Assembly (NCBI GenBank): GCA_015063305.1 | Contig: SVUJ01000010.1 | Location: forward strand, 1 to 64,000 | DNA length: 64,000 nt | Direction of reading: 5' to 3' | Source: Oscillospiraceae bacterium | GTDB lineage: Bacteria > Bacillota > Clostridia > Oscillospirales > CAG-272 | In this document: positions 24,490 to 31,238 of the stretch, piece by piece | Layout: every line of letters begins with the position of its first letter | Position numbering within the stretch: position 1 is the stretch's first letter | Notes under the pieces: model-generated | Told to the model about the DNA's origin: nothing | Database searches by the model: none | The model's input: the letters and a program-made list of their open reading frames with translations, nothing else | Translations under genes and position numbers: made by a program

Positions 24490-24595
24490 CTATTTTAGGC
24501 GAACAAAACAACAAGTAAAAGGTTCGTCTAATAGTAATTGATGAGTTGCTTTGACGGTATTCTATGAAAGGCTTAAAAGCCAATGGGAAGATCAA
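24490..24595 (+). promoter_or_regulatory. Structured 5' leader of the pilus operon, class unknown
   Basis: Two structural parts are visible. The first is a long hairpin (24490-24504 with 24522-24534, AGGCGAAC/GTTCGTCT core). The second is a domain closed by TTGAT (24538-24542) and ATCAA (24591-24595), holding a GGCTTAAAAGCC hairpin at 24570-24581. I do not see the hallmarks of c-di-GMP-I or other riboswitches I know. No terminator follows, so any control would be translational or through an unknown factor. Confidence 0.45.
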
Positions 24596-24617
24596 ATAAA
24601 AGGGAACGTTTACACTT

Positions 24618-24725
24618 ATGATCCCGTTGGTTTTGATTCCTATAGCTTTGCTTATTATAGGTATCGTTGTTTTGTTTGTAAATTTATACCCCAAAATTCT
24701 TTTTGAGAAAAGGAGAAAACAATGA
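24618..24725 (+). CDS. 35-residue single-span membrane microprotein
   Basis: ATG 24618 opens a 35-codon frame: a hydrophobic stretch of about 22 residues (from IPLVLIPIALLIIGIVVLF), then NLYPKILFEKRRKQ with a basic end. The TGA at 24723-24725 overlaps the pilin ATG at 24722 (ATGA), so translation would be coupled. Upstream AAAAGGGAACG is a weak, rather distant ribosome binding site. An in-frame TAA lies seven codons before the start. The pilin's own site AAAAGGAG is inside this frame. It may help pilin insertion or assembly; that is inference from position. Confidence 0.6.
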   Translation: MIPLVLIPIALLIIGIVVLFVNLYPKILFEKRRKQ

Positions 24726-25912
24726 AGAAAAATTTGAACAAAAAGGGTTTTACAATCGTTGAGCTTGTAATCGTTATTGTTGTAATTGCGATTCTCGCAG
24801 CGGTACTTATTCCTACGTTTGTAAGTCTTGTGAACAAGGCTAACCGCTCTGCAGATGAGCAGGCAGTAGTACAGATGAACAAGCTTCTAGAAGTTGAGGC
24901 TATTGATGGCCAAGGTCCTCAGAAGATTCAGGACATCAAGAAAATTCTTACTGAAAACGGATACAACCATAAGCTCGATCCTCTCTTCAAGGGATATTCC
25001 TTCGCTTGGATCGCAGAAAAGAATGTTATTGTTCTTGTTGAAAACAACAAGGTTGTTTACCCTAAGGAATACGCAGACTACGATTTTACTAAGGTTGAGC
25101 TCTTTAACGTTGTAAAGGTAGGATCTGCTAATGATATCAAGGATCTTGCCAACGGTACATTTGCTAATATCAACGGTTTGAACTCCATTGTTCTTGAAAA
25201 GGGAATGAATGTTCTTTCTGATGCAAGTGCAAATACTGCGGAAACGAAATACTTGACCTTCAACAACGCAGGCGATATTGAAATTGACGGTAACGGTAAT
25301 ACCATCCAAGGAAACATCGACGTAAGCAGCGGAACTACTCTTACTCTTACAAATGTAACCATAGATGCAACAAACAGTGCACACGAGGATTGCTCCGCTG
25401 TTAAGCCCACCGCTGGATCCGTTTATATCACCGATACAACTATTAAGGGCCAAGTGTTTGGTCTTTGCCAGAATGTTGGTCAGGCTGCTGATGTAACCGA
25501 TGACATCGATTGCACGGTTGAAAACAGCACTATGGATGCTGAGATCGCACTCTATATCGGACATGGTAACTGGACATTTGAAAACTGCACATTTGTTGGC
25601 ACTGTTACTATAGCTGGTGGTGCAAATGTGACGTTCAATAACTGTACCTTTAAGGCAAAAACTGGTGTTGAGTACACTGATGAATCAGAATACACAACCT
25701 CGGGCAGTGGTGCTTTCGTTAGCCAGAATGCTATCGTTATTATAGAAGGTCGTAATGCTACTCAGTATGAGAGCGGCAAGGTAACCTTCACTGGTTGTAC
25801 TGTGACCAATGCAGAAGGCGCCGACGTAAATACTACGGGCGGTGTAAACTATCGTTTCTGCACTTATACCGGATCTGTCAGCGGTAACGATATCACTGTT
25901 GAGTGGAACTAA
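24722..25912 (+). CDS. Type IV pilin with a beta-helix-like C-terminal body
   Basis: A 396-residue prepilin. The leader MKKNLNKKG is cut before F10 and the mature start is FTIVEL with the conserved Glu at mature position 5, followed by the hydrophobic helix VIVIVVIAILAAVLIPTF. After an alpha-beta part (to about residue 140), residues 150-390 consist of short repeats of strand-turn type: NGNGNTI, GTTLTLTNVTIDA, GNWTFENCTF, GANVTFNNCTF, GKVTFTGCTV. This pattern, with Asn/Cys ladders, is that of a right-handed parallel beta-helix, unusual for a pilin and more typical of adhesins or polysaccharide lyases. SD AAAAGGAG; it is the first large gene of the operon. Confidence 0.85.
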   Translation: MKKNLNKKGFTIVELVIVIVVIAILAAVLIPTFVSLVNKANRSADEQAVVQMNKLLEVEAIDGQGPQKIQDIKKILTENGYNHKLDPLFKGYSFAWIAEKNVIVLVENNKVVYPKEYADYDFTKVELFNVVKVGSANDIKDLANGTFANINGLNSIVLEKGMNVLSDASANTAETKYLTFNNAGDIEIDGNGNTIQGNIDVSSGTTLTLTNVTIDATNSAHEDCSAVKPTAGSVYITDTTIKGQVFGLCQNVGQAADVTDDIDCTVENSTMDAEIALYIGHGNWTFENCTFVGTVTIAGGANVTFNNCTFKAKTGVEYTDESEYTTSGSGAFVSQNAIVIIEGRNATQYESGKVTFTGCTVTNAEGADVNTTGGVNYRFCTYTGSVSGNDITVEWN

Positions 25913-25953
25913 TTAATACGTTTCGTATAGCTGGTTGAAAGGATTTAACGACC

Positions 25954-26340
25954 TTGAAAAAGCTTAACAGAAAAGGCTTTACCATCGTAGAACTTGTAAT
26001 CGTTATTGCGGTTATCGCAATTCTCGCAGCCGTTATGATTCCTACTTTCAGCGGAATGATCAAAAAGGCAAATGAGTCCGCAGCATTACAGGAAGCAACA
26101 AATACATACAAGGCTTTGCTTACAGAAGATGAATACAAGGGCGATCTTGATTTGAATGATACGGCTAATGGTGCTGACCTTTATATCAAGGTGAATCAGT
26201 CGAACAAGAACTATTATTTCAAAGTGGTAGATGGAGATATTGCTCTTGATACCACAGTTACGGCTGATCCGGACGGCTACAACGCTCTTACGGGTGAATA
26301 CACGAATGTTTTCGTGTTTACCGAGAAAACAGGAGCATAA
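25954..26340 (+). CDS. Type IV pilin, small (probable major pilin)
   Basis: A 128-residue prepilin. The leader MKKLNRKG is followed by FTIVELVIVIAVIAILAAVMIPTF, nearly the same N-terminal helix as the larger pilin, which suggests they share one fibre. The globular part is short (about 95 residues) and ends in VFTEKTGA. It starts at TTG 25954 after GAAAGGA; no ATG is available before the helix. A strong terminator follows, as expected when pilin must be made in excess of the assembly proteins downstream. Confidence 0.88.
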   Translation: MKKLNRKGFTIVELVIVIAVIAILAAVMIPTFSGMIKKANESAALQEATNTYKALLTEDEYKGDLDLNDTANGADLYIKVNQSNKNYYFKVVDGDIALDTTVTADPDGYNALTGEYTNVFVFTEKTGA

Positions 26341-26387
26341 TTCATTAATAACCTAAGCTAAGCATTTAGGAAAAATTGCTGAACAAA

Positions 26388-26437
26388 CGCAAGCACTCTG
26401 CACTCCTTGCGGGTGCGAGAGTGCTTGCGCCTTTTTT
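26388..26437 (+). terminator. Internal terminator within the pilus operon
   Basis: CGCAAGCACTCT (26388-26399) pairs with AGAGTGCTTGCG (26418-26429), with an inner GCAC/GTGC stem, then T6. It lies after the two large-output pilin genes and before the minor pilins. With no clear promoter after it, read-through would supply the rest of the operon. Confidence 0.88.
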
Positions 26438-26444
26438 AGAAAGA

Positions 26445-27065
26445 ATGAGAACTATGTGCAGAAAAATGTGGAATATCAAAATGCTAAAGGCTCATATCGG
26501 AAAGCGCGGCAAGGGCGGGTTTACCCTTGTCGAGCTTTCTGTTGTTTTGGCTCTTTTGGCTATCCTTATGACTATGATAACATCTTTTTCTGTACTTATG
26601 AACGGCGTTGCAACCGAAAACAAGGCAGAATACGATTTTTTAGAGGATCACGCTATGCTCAAAGAAACACTTGGAGTATGGGTGGCAGAGAACGATGTGG
26701 CGGGTAGCACGTTCAAGGTCAATGAGGACGGAACACTGAGTGTGACCGAAAACGAAATCCCAAAAAACGTGAGCTTTAATGACGGTGTTCTCACGCTTGG
26801 CGGGGATCAGAAGGCGGGGCTTGATGCGATTGACGGTGTAATCTTTACCTCAAACGATAAGCTCATCAAGTGCGTGACCTACCGAATCGCAAGGAACGGA
26901 AAGCGGATCGAGCATAGCTTTGTGTTCTCGCTCCGATGCGGAACGATACAAAACGAGAAGGCTTCATATGAGCTTTGCCATCGTGTGATGTCTGAAAAAG
27001 CTGCAGCGACTTTATCCGATATTTGGGGGCAGGCACTGCCTGCGGAGGTAGCCGATGAAGAATAA
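26445..27065 (+). CDS. Type IV minor pilin / pseudopilin
   Basis: A prepilin with peptidase site KGG before FTLVELSVVLALLAILMTM, Glu at mature position 5. The soluble part is about 165 residues, predicted alpha then beta. The frame is open from TTG 26376, but that start lies inside the terminator. ATGs at 26445, 26454, 26466 and 26481 are all possible, and no ribosome binding site decides between them. I give 26445 (207 residues); the last would leave a 13-residue leader, the usual size. It overlaps the next gene by 11 bases, so translation is coupled. Confidence 0.82.
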   Translation: MRTMCRKMWNIKMLKAHIGKRGKGGFTLVELSVVLALLAILMTMITSFSVLMNGVATENKAEYDFLEDHAMLKETLGVWVAENDVAGSTFKVNEDGTLSVTENEIPKNVSFNDGVLTLGGDQKAGLDAIDGVIFTSNDKLIKCVTYRIARNGKRIEHSFVFSLRCGTIQNEKASYELCHRVMSEKAAATLSDIWGQALPAEVADEE

Positions 27066-27480
27066 AAACAAACGCGGCTATTCTCTTGTTGAGGTCGTGA
27101 TTGCTCTTTCGGTGATAGTGATTGTGAGCATTAGCGCACTTTCCATTATGCTATCCTCTGTAGTGACAAAGGCAAACGCCATCAACAGATCCCACGCCCA
27201 GAGCTTTGCCGATAACGTGTGGGAGAGCTTTAAGGCGGCAGATACGCAGGACGAATTTCTTTCTCTCATTGCCTTTTCGGATGGCGTTTTGCTGACCGAA
27301 GGCGTAACCGATGAGAGCGGAAAAACAATCTATACTTATAATTCCGTGGAAAATAAATTTACGGCAGAAATTGCCGTAAGCTATCAAGAAAACGCACGTC
27401 CCGAATTGGAGCTCATTGTGACCGATAAGAATGGGGACGAGATTATTTCGTTTTCCTACCGAAAGGGGGACGGAATATGA
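27055..27480 (+). CDS. Type IV minor pilin
   Basis: A 141-residue prepilin with leader MKNKNKRG and mature start YSLVEVVIALSVIVIVSISALSIM, Glu at position 5 and Tyr instead of Phe at position 1. The soluble part is about 100 residues. The start overlaps the previous gene by 11 bases and the end overlaps the next ATG by four, a tightly coupled run. The role is probably in priming or tip assembly, as for PilV/GspI-type minor pilins; this is family inference. Confidence 0.85.
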   Translation: MKNKNKRGYSLVEVVIALSVIVIVSISALSIMLSSVVTKANAINRSHAQSFADNVWESFKAADTQDEFLSLIAFSDGVLLTEGVTDESGKTIYTYNSVENKFTAEIAVSYQENARPELELIVTDKNGDEIISFSYRKGDGI

Positions 27481-27866
27481 AATTAAACCAAATACTGAAA
27501 AGCAAACGGGGAATGGCTCTTGAAAACGCTATCCTGTTTATGATAATTATCTTTATGCTTTGCGCTCTACTGACGAGTTTGACCTTGCTTGGACATTACC
27601 AAGTGAAAATTGAAAAAATGACCTTGCAGCAAGATATAGAGATAGATCAGATCGGAGAAGATTATCTTGCAAGCGTCAAAGCGAAAACACCTTTTACAGA
27701 GACCTATGACAATTACGCCTACGAGGTGAGCGAAAACGCACTCACCGTATGGCGAAAAACGGACGAAAACAAAAAGGCGGTGCTTTACGTGGAAGCGGAG
27801 CTTACCGCAGATGAAGAATTGAACGTCAACGTATGGCGTTATTCGCTTCCAACTCAGACAGAGTGA
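27477..27866 (+). CDS. Pilin-like protein with atypical N-terminus
   Basis: A 129-residue protein. The leader MKLNQILKSKRG is followed by MALENAILFMIIIFMLCALLTSL. A Gly-cleavage site and a Glu four residues later mimic the prepilin motif but with shifted spacing, as in PilX/ComGG-like components. The soluble part is beta-rich and charged. It begins at an ATGA overlap with the minor pilin gene. It could be a minor pilin or a membrane partner of PilM; neither is proven. Confidence 0.7.
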   Translation: MKLNQILKSKRGMALENAILFMIIIFMLCALLTSLTLLGHYQVKIEKMTLQQDIEIDQIGEDYLASVKAKTPFTETYDNYAYEVSENALTVWRKTDENKKAVLYVEAELTADEELNVNVWRYSLPTQTE

Positions 27867-27895
27867 TCTGTTACGTTAAAAACGGAGAACAGAAT

Positions 27896-29191
27896 ATGAA
27901 AAAACAAACCTATTCGACAACAATCGCGATCGACTCGGAGCGTTCAGCCATTCATTTTTATTCAATGATCGGCAACGACAAAAGTACGATTGCACACCAT
28001 ATAAAAAGCTATGCGGGCGGTCGGCTTGACGAGCATTTCTTTGATCGCTTTAAGGAAGCCGTAAAGGAGTTTGCACAAAATACACCGTCCGAAACCGTGA
28101 GAAAGGTCACGGTCGTTCTGCCCGACAACGCAGTTCTGACCGATACTGTGCGAATTCCCACGATGAAAGGGCTTGGACAAACAAAAAAGACGCTTGATAT
28201 AACCCTCGGAGGACTTTACCGAAACTATAACGATCTTCGTGTGGTATCTCACGTTGCTGAGCAGAACAAGCAGTATTCCACCTTTTCTATAGCGGCGGTG
28301 CAGAAGAACATCGTATCATCAATTTTCGCCGCTTGCTCGGAAAACAAGCTGCTTGTGGACACGCTGACCTATGCTTCAAGTGCGTCGGTTGGCGGTGCGG
28401 TACAGCTCAATCCCAAGCTGAAAAACGCATCATACTTATTCCTTGATATAAAAGACGTATATTCCCGTTTCGTGTTCGTGGCAAACGGCAAGACGGTTGG
28501 CTATTACACGCTCCCCTTTGGGCTTGAATTTTTGAGAAAACCCAAGGTAACGCAGGAGGATATGTTGTTTGACCATTCTTATGCCGAGCTTACGGTGCTT
28601 AACGCAAGAGAACGGGCGAAATCCCAAAAGCTGACGGTTATGGCTCTTGGAGAAGAATTTGCCGATGCGATTATGGATAGCCAGAGCGATAAGCTTTCGG
28701 AGGAAAGGGCAATCGAAGAGGAGATTTCCGAGGAGCTTACCACCGATGAGGAAGCTCCTGCGGATGAAGAAACCTTAACCGAGGAAGAAGATGAGGGCGA
28801 AGCCGAGGAAATCGCGCCTCTGCGTCCTCAAATCAATCAGAAGATTTTTACAAGAAAATCTCCCCGTAAGCTGCCTAAGTTTATGCAGAGGGGAATTCCC
28901 GAAACCGAAGAGGGAATTGCCTATGAGAATTTCCGTGTATTCGTGAAATGGGCATTGACCTTGATACACGGAAACGAAAAACTCACCGAGATTGGAAAGC
29001 CCGAATTTGTGTGCGTTAATCTTCCGCTTGACCTTGCGAGTGTACTTGATACGGCAAACGAGGAAGCAGAGGAAAACGGAATCACCTTTACCCGTTTGCC
29101 GAGTGAGGGGGAGGGGGCATCGGTAATTTCAAATCTCGAACTGTACGGCGGTTTGTTCCCCAAGCAGATTGCAACGACGGGCAAGTTCTGA
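27896..29191 (+). CDS. pilM: PilM-like actin-fold pilus assembly protein
   Basis: A 431-residue cytoplasmic protein that fits PilM by position and fold pattern: IAIDSERSAIHFY at the start, VTVVLPDNAVLTDTVRIP in the middle, LFLDIKDVYSRFVFV (second phosphate-loop strand). The nucleotide-site Gly-rich motifs of canonical PilM are weak. A very acidic insert of about 45 residues (Glu/Asp/Thr-rich, near residues 265-310) and a basic KIFTRKSPRKLPK stretch divide the second half. Canonical PilM binds the cytoplasmic tail of PilN, yet no pilN or pilO is in this operon. Start ATG 27896 after CGGAGAA. Confidence 0.75.
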   Translation: MKKQTYSTTIAIDSERSAIHFYSMIGNDKSTIAHHIKSYAGGRLDEHFFDRFKEAVKEFAQNTPSETVRKVTVVLPDNAVLTDTVRIPTMKGLGQTKKTLDITLGGLYRNYNDLRVVSHVAEQNKQYSTFSIAAVQKNIVSSIFAACSENKLLVDTLTYASSASVGGAVQLNPKLKNASYLFLDIKDVYSRFVFVANGKTVGYYTLPFGLEFLRKPKVTQEDMLFDHSYAELTVLNARERAKSQKLTVMALGEEFADAIMDSQSDKLSEERAIEEEISEELTTDEEAPADEETLTEEEDEGEAEEIAPLRPQINQKIFTRKSPRKLPKFMQRGIPETEEGIAYENFRVFVKWALTLIHGNEKLTEIGKPEFVCVNLPLDLASVLDTANEEAEENGITFTRLPSEGEGASVISNLELYGGLFPKQIATTGKF

Positions 29192-29201
29192 GGGCGGAAC
29201 A

Positions 29202-29990
29202 ATGGAAAAATTCTATTTGATTTGCGCCTACGTTCTTTCGGGAATATTCGGATTGTGCGTCGGCAGCTTTCTCAATGTGGTCATATACCGTCTGCCGAAC
29301 AAAATGAGTCTTGCAAAGCCAAATTCCCATTGCCCGACCTGCAAGTATGAGCTGCGGTGGTACGATAATATTCCCGTTCTTTCCTACGTGATGCTTGGCG
29401 GTAAATGCCGCAGTTGCAAAACGCACATTTCCTTTCGCTATACGGCGGTGGAGCTTGCCAACACGGTCTTGTGGCTCTTGTGTGCTTTTATCTTTTGGGA
29501 GAGAAGTATTCCGCTTGCTTGTATCTATATGGTCGCCTTTTCGGTCTTTCTTTGTGTGTTCTTTATCGACCTTGAACACCAAATTATCTTTGACCGATTT
29601 CAGATCATTCTGCTCGTTCTCGGCGTGGCAAGTATTTTCTTTGACAAGGACTATGGGTGGCTTTCCCACGTAATTGGCGGTGTTTCGGGCTTTGCGGTGT
29701 TCTATCTTATTTCGTGGGGGTTTGAAAAGCTATGCGGCAAAGAGGGACTTGGCGGCGGCGATGTGAAACTTGCAGGAGTGGTCGGCTTGTTGCTCGGTTG
29801 GGAACGCTTGTTGCTCGGACTTCTGATAGCGACTATTCCCGCAGCCGTGATTATGTTGATTCTTTCAAAGGGTAAAAAGGGAGAGAGCAGACAGTTTCCC
29901 TTTGCCCCGTTCCTTGTGGTCGGTTTCGGAGCTTCTATGCTTTTTGGAACACAGATCATAAGTTGGTATTTATCTTTGCTCGGATTATGA
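29202..29990 (+). CDS. pilD: Prepilin peptidase (PilD/GspO family)
   Basis: A 262-residue membrane aspartyl protease that cuts and N-methylates prepilins. The N-terminal VGSFLNVVIYRLP motif and the zinc pairs CPTCK and CRSCK mark the full-length, methylating form. Catalytic aspartates lie in FIDLEHQ and GGGDVKL. About seven membrane spans. Start ATG 29202 after GAGGG. It would process the pilins encoded upstream in the same operon. Confidence 0.95.
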   Translation: MEKFYLICAYVLSGIFGLCVGSFLNVVIYRLPNKMSLAKPNSHCPTCKYELRWYDNIPVLSYVMLGGKCRSCKTHISFRYTAVELANTVLWLLCAFIFWERSIPLACIYMVAFSVFLCVFFIDLEHQIIFDRFQIILLVLGVASIFFDKDYGWLSHVIGGVSGFAVFYLISWGFEKLCGKEGLGGGDVKLAGVVGLLLGWERLLLGLLIATIPAAVIMLILSKGKKGESRQFPFAPFLVVGFGASMLFGTQIISWYLSLLGL

Positions 29991-30011
29991 AAGAAAGTGA
30001 GGTGAGAGCTT

Positions 30012-31223
30012 ATGCCAACGTATAAATATGTGGCGGTAAATTTGCAGAAGAAAAAATACAAGGGCATATTTATTGCCGAGGACGAAAAAGATCTTGCGGT
30101 GCAGCTTACAAAGCAAAATTTGTATTTGGTTTCTGCTTCGCTCTATAAGGGTGGCACTCCGTCGGCTTTCTTTACGCTTGGTACGGGAAAGGTCAAGCTT
30201 TCGGAGCTTACTACCTTTTGCCGACAGTTTTCCATAATGATTTCAACGGGTATTCCGTTGCTTGGTTGTATTGATAGCTTGAAGCAACAGCCCTATTCGG
30301 GATATTTCAAATCGATTTTGCAAGTCATCAGCGAGGATTTAAAGGGCGGCGCAATGCTTTCCGAATCCCTTGATAAGCACAAAAAAGTCTTTCCCGATTT
30401 CTTTCGCAGTATGGTACACGTAGGTGAAGCAAGCGGAAAGCTCGATAGTGTATTTATCTCTCTTGCTGATTATTACGAATCCGATGCGAAAATAAAGCGA
30501 AAGGTTAAAGGTGCGCTTGCATATCCGTTGATGCTTGCTATGATGACGCTTGGTATCGTTATCATAATGTTGGCTTTCGTCGTACCGACATTTAGAGAAA
30601 CGCTCTCCACGCTTGATGTAAAGCCCGAAGGCATTACGTTAGCGGTATATAACGTATCGGATTTTATTTTGAATTGGTGGCAACTCCTTGTTGCCGGAGC
30701 AATTATTCTTGGTGGCGGCATTTTTCTCTTTTCTCGCACCAAAACGGGGAAAAAAGTATTCGACATTATCAAAATCAAATGCCCCCTAATTGGGCGAATT
30801 CAGATCAATTTGATTACCGCACGTTTCGCCCGTGCGTTCAGTTTGCTTCTGGAGAGCGGAATGGATTTGGCAACAGCACTTGATACCATATCCATTATTT
30901 TGGGCAACAGTTATATTGAAGAACGGTTTAACGAGGCGGCGGAGGATGTTCGACACGGTGTTTCGCTGACAAATGCGTTCCAAAAGCAAAATTTATTTCC
31001 GCAAATGCTTCTGCAAATGATCTCGGTTGGTGAAAAAACGGCTTCTTTGGAGGAAGTGCTGGGACGCTCTTGCGTATTCTTTGACGAGCAAGTGGAGTCC
31101 TCATTGTCCTCGCTTACCTCTAAAATTCAGCCCACGATGCTGATTATTATGGGCGTAGTGATCGGAACTTTGTTTATTGCGGTTTATTCGCCAATGCTTT
31201 CCATTATGAATGGACTTGGTTGA
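30012..31223 (+). CDS. pilC: Type IV pilus inner-membrane platform protein (PilC/GspF)
   Basis: A 403-residue platform protein of normal length with two GspF domains (about residues 65-190 and 265-390). Typical motifs are FCRQFSIMISTGIPLL and PDFFRSMVHVGEASGKLD in the first, and ARFARAFSLLLESGMDL and QMISVGEKTASLEEVL in the second. Three membrane spans. It couples the PilB motor to fibre growth. The start follows GTGAGGTGAGAGCTT. Confidence 0.95.
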   Translation: MPTYKYVAVNLQKKKYKGIFIAEDEKDLAVQLTKQNLYLVSASLYKGGTPSAFFTLGTGKVKLSELTTFCRQFSIMISTGIPLLGCIDSLKQQPYSGYFKSILQVISEDLKGGAMLSESLDKHKKVFPDFFRSMVHVGEASGKLDSVFISLADYYESDAKIKRKVKGALAYPLMLAMMTLGIVIIMLAFVVPTFRETLSTLDVKPEGITLAVYNVSDFILNWWQLLVAGAIILGGGIFLFSRTKTGKKVFDIIKIKCPLIGRIQINLITARFARAFSLLLESGMDLATALDTISIILGNSYIEERFNEAAEDVRHGVSLTNAFQKQNLFPQMLLQMISVGEKTASLEEVLGRSCVFFDEQVESSLSSLTSKIQPTMLIIMGVVIGTLFIAVYSPMLSIMNGLG

Positions 31224-31238
31224 TTTCGGAGGTGGAAG

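Noticed and set aside
24473-24617. c-di-GMP riboswitch before the pilus operon
   Set aside because: Expected from context, but the conserved sequence blocks of the class are not seen; kept only as a structured leader of unknown class.
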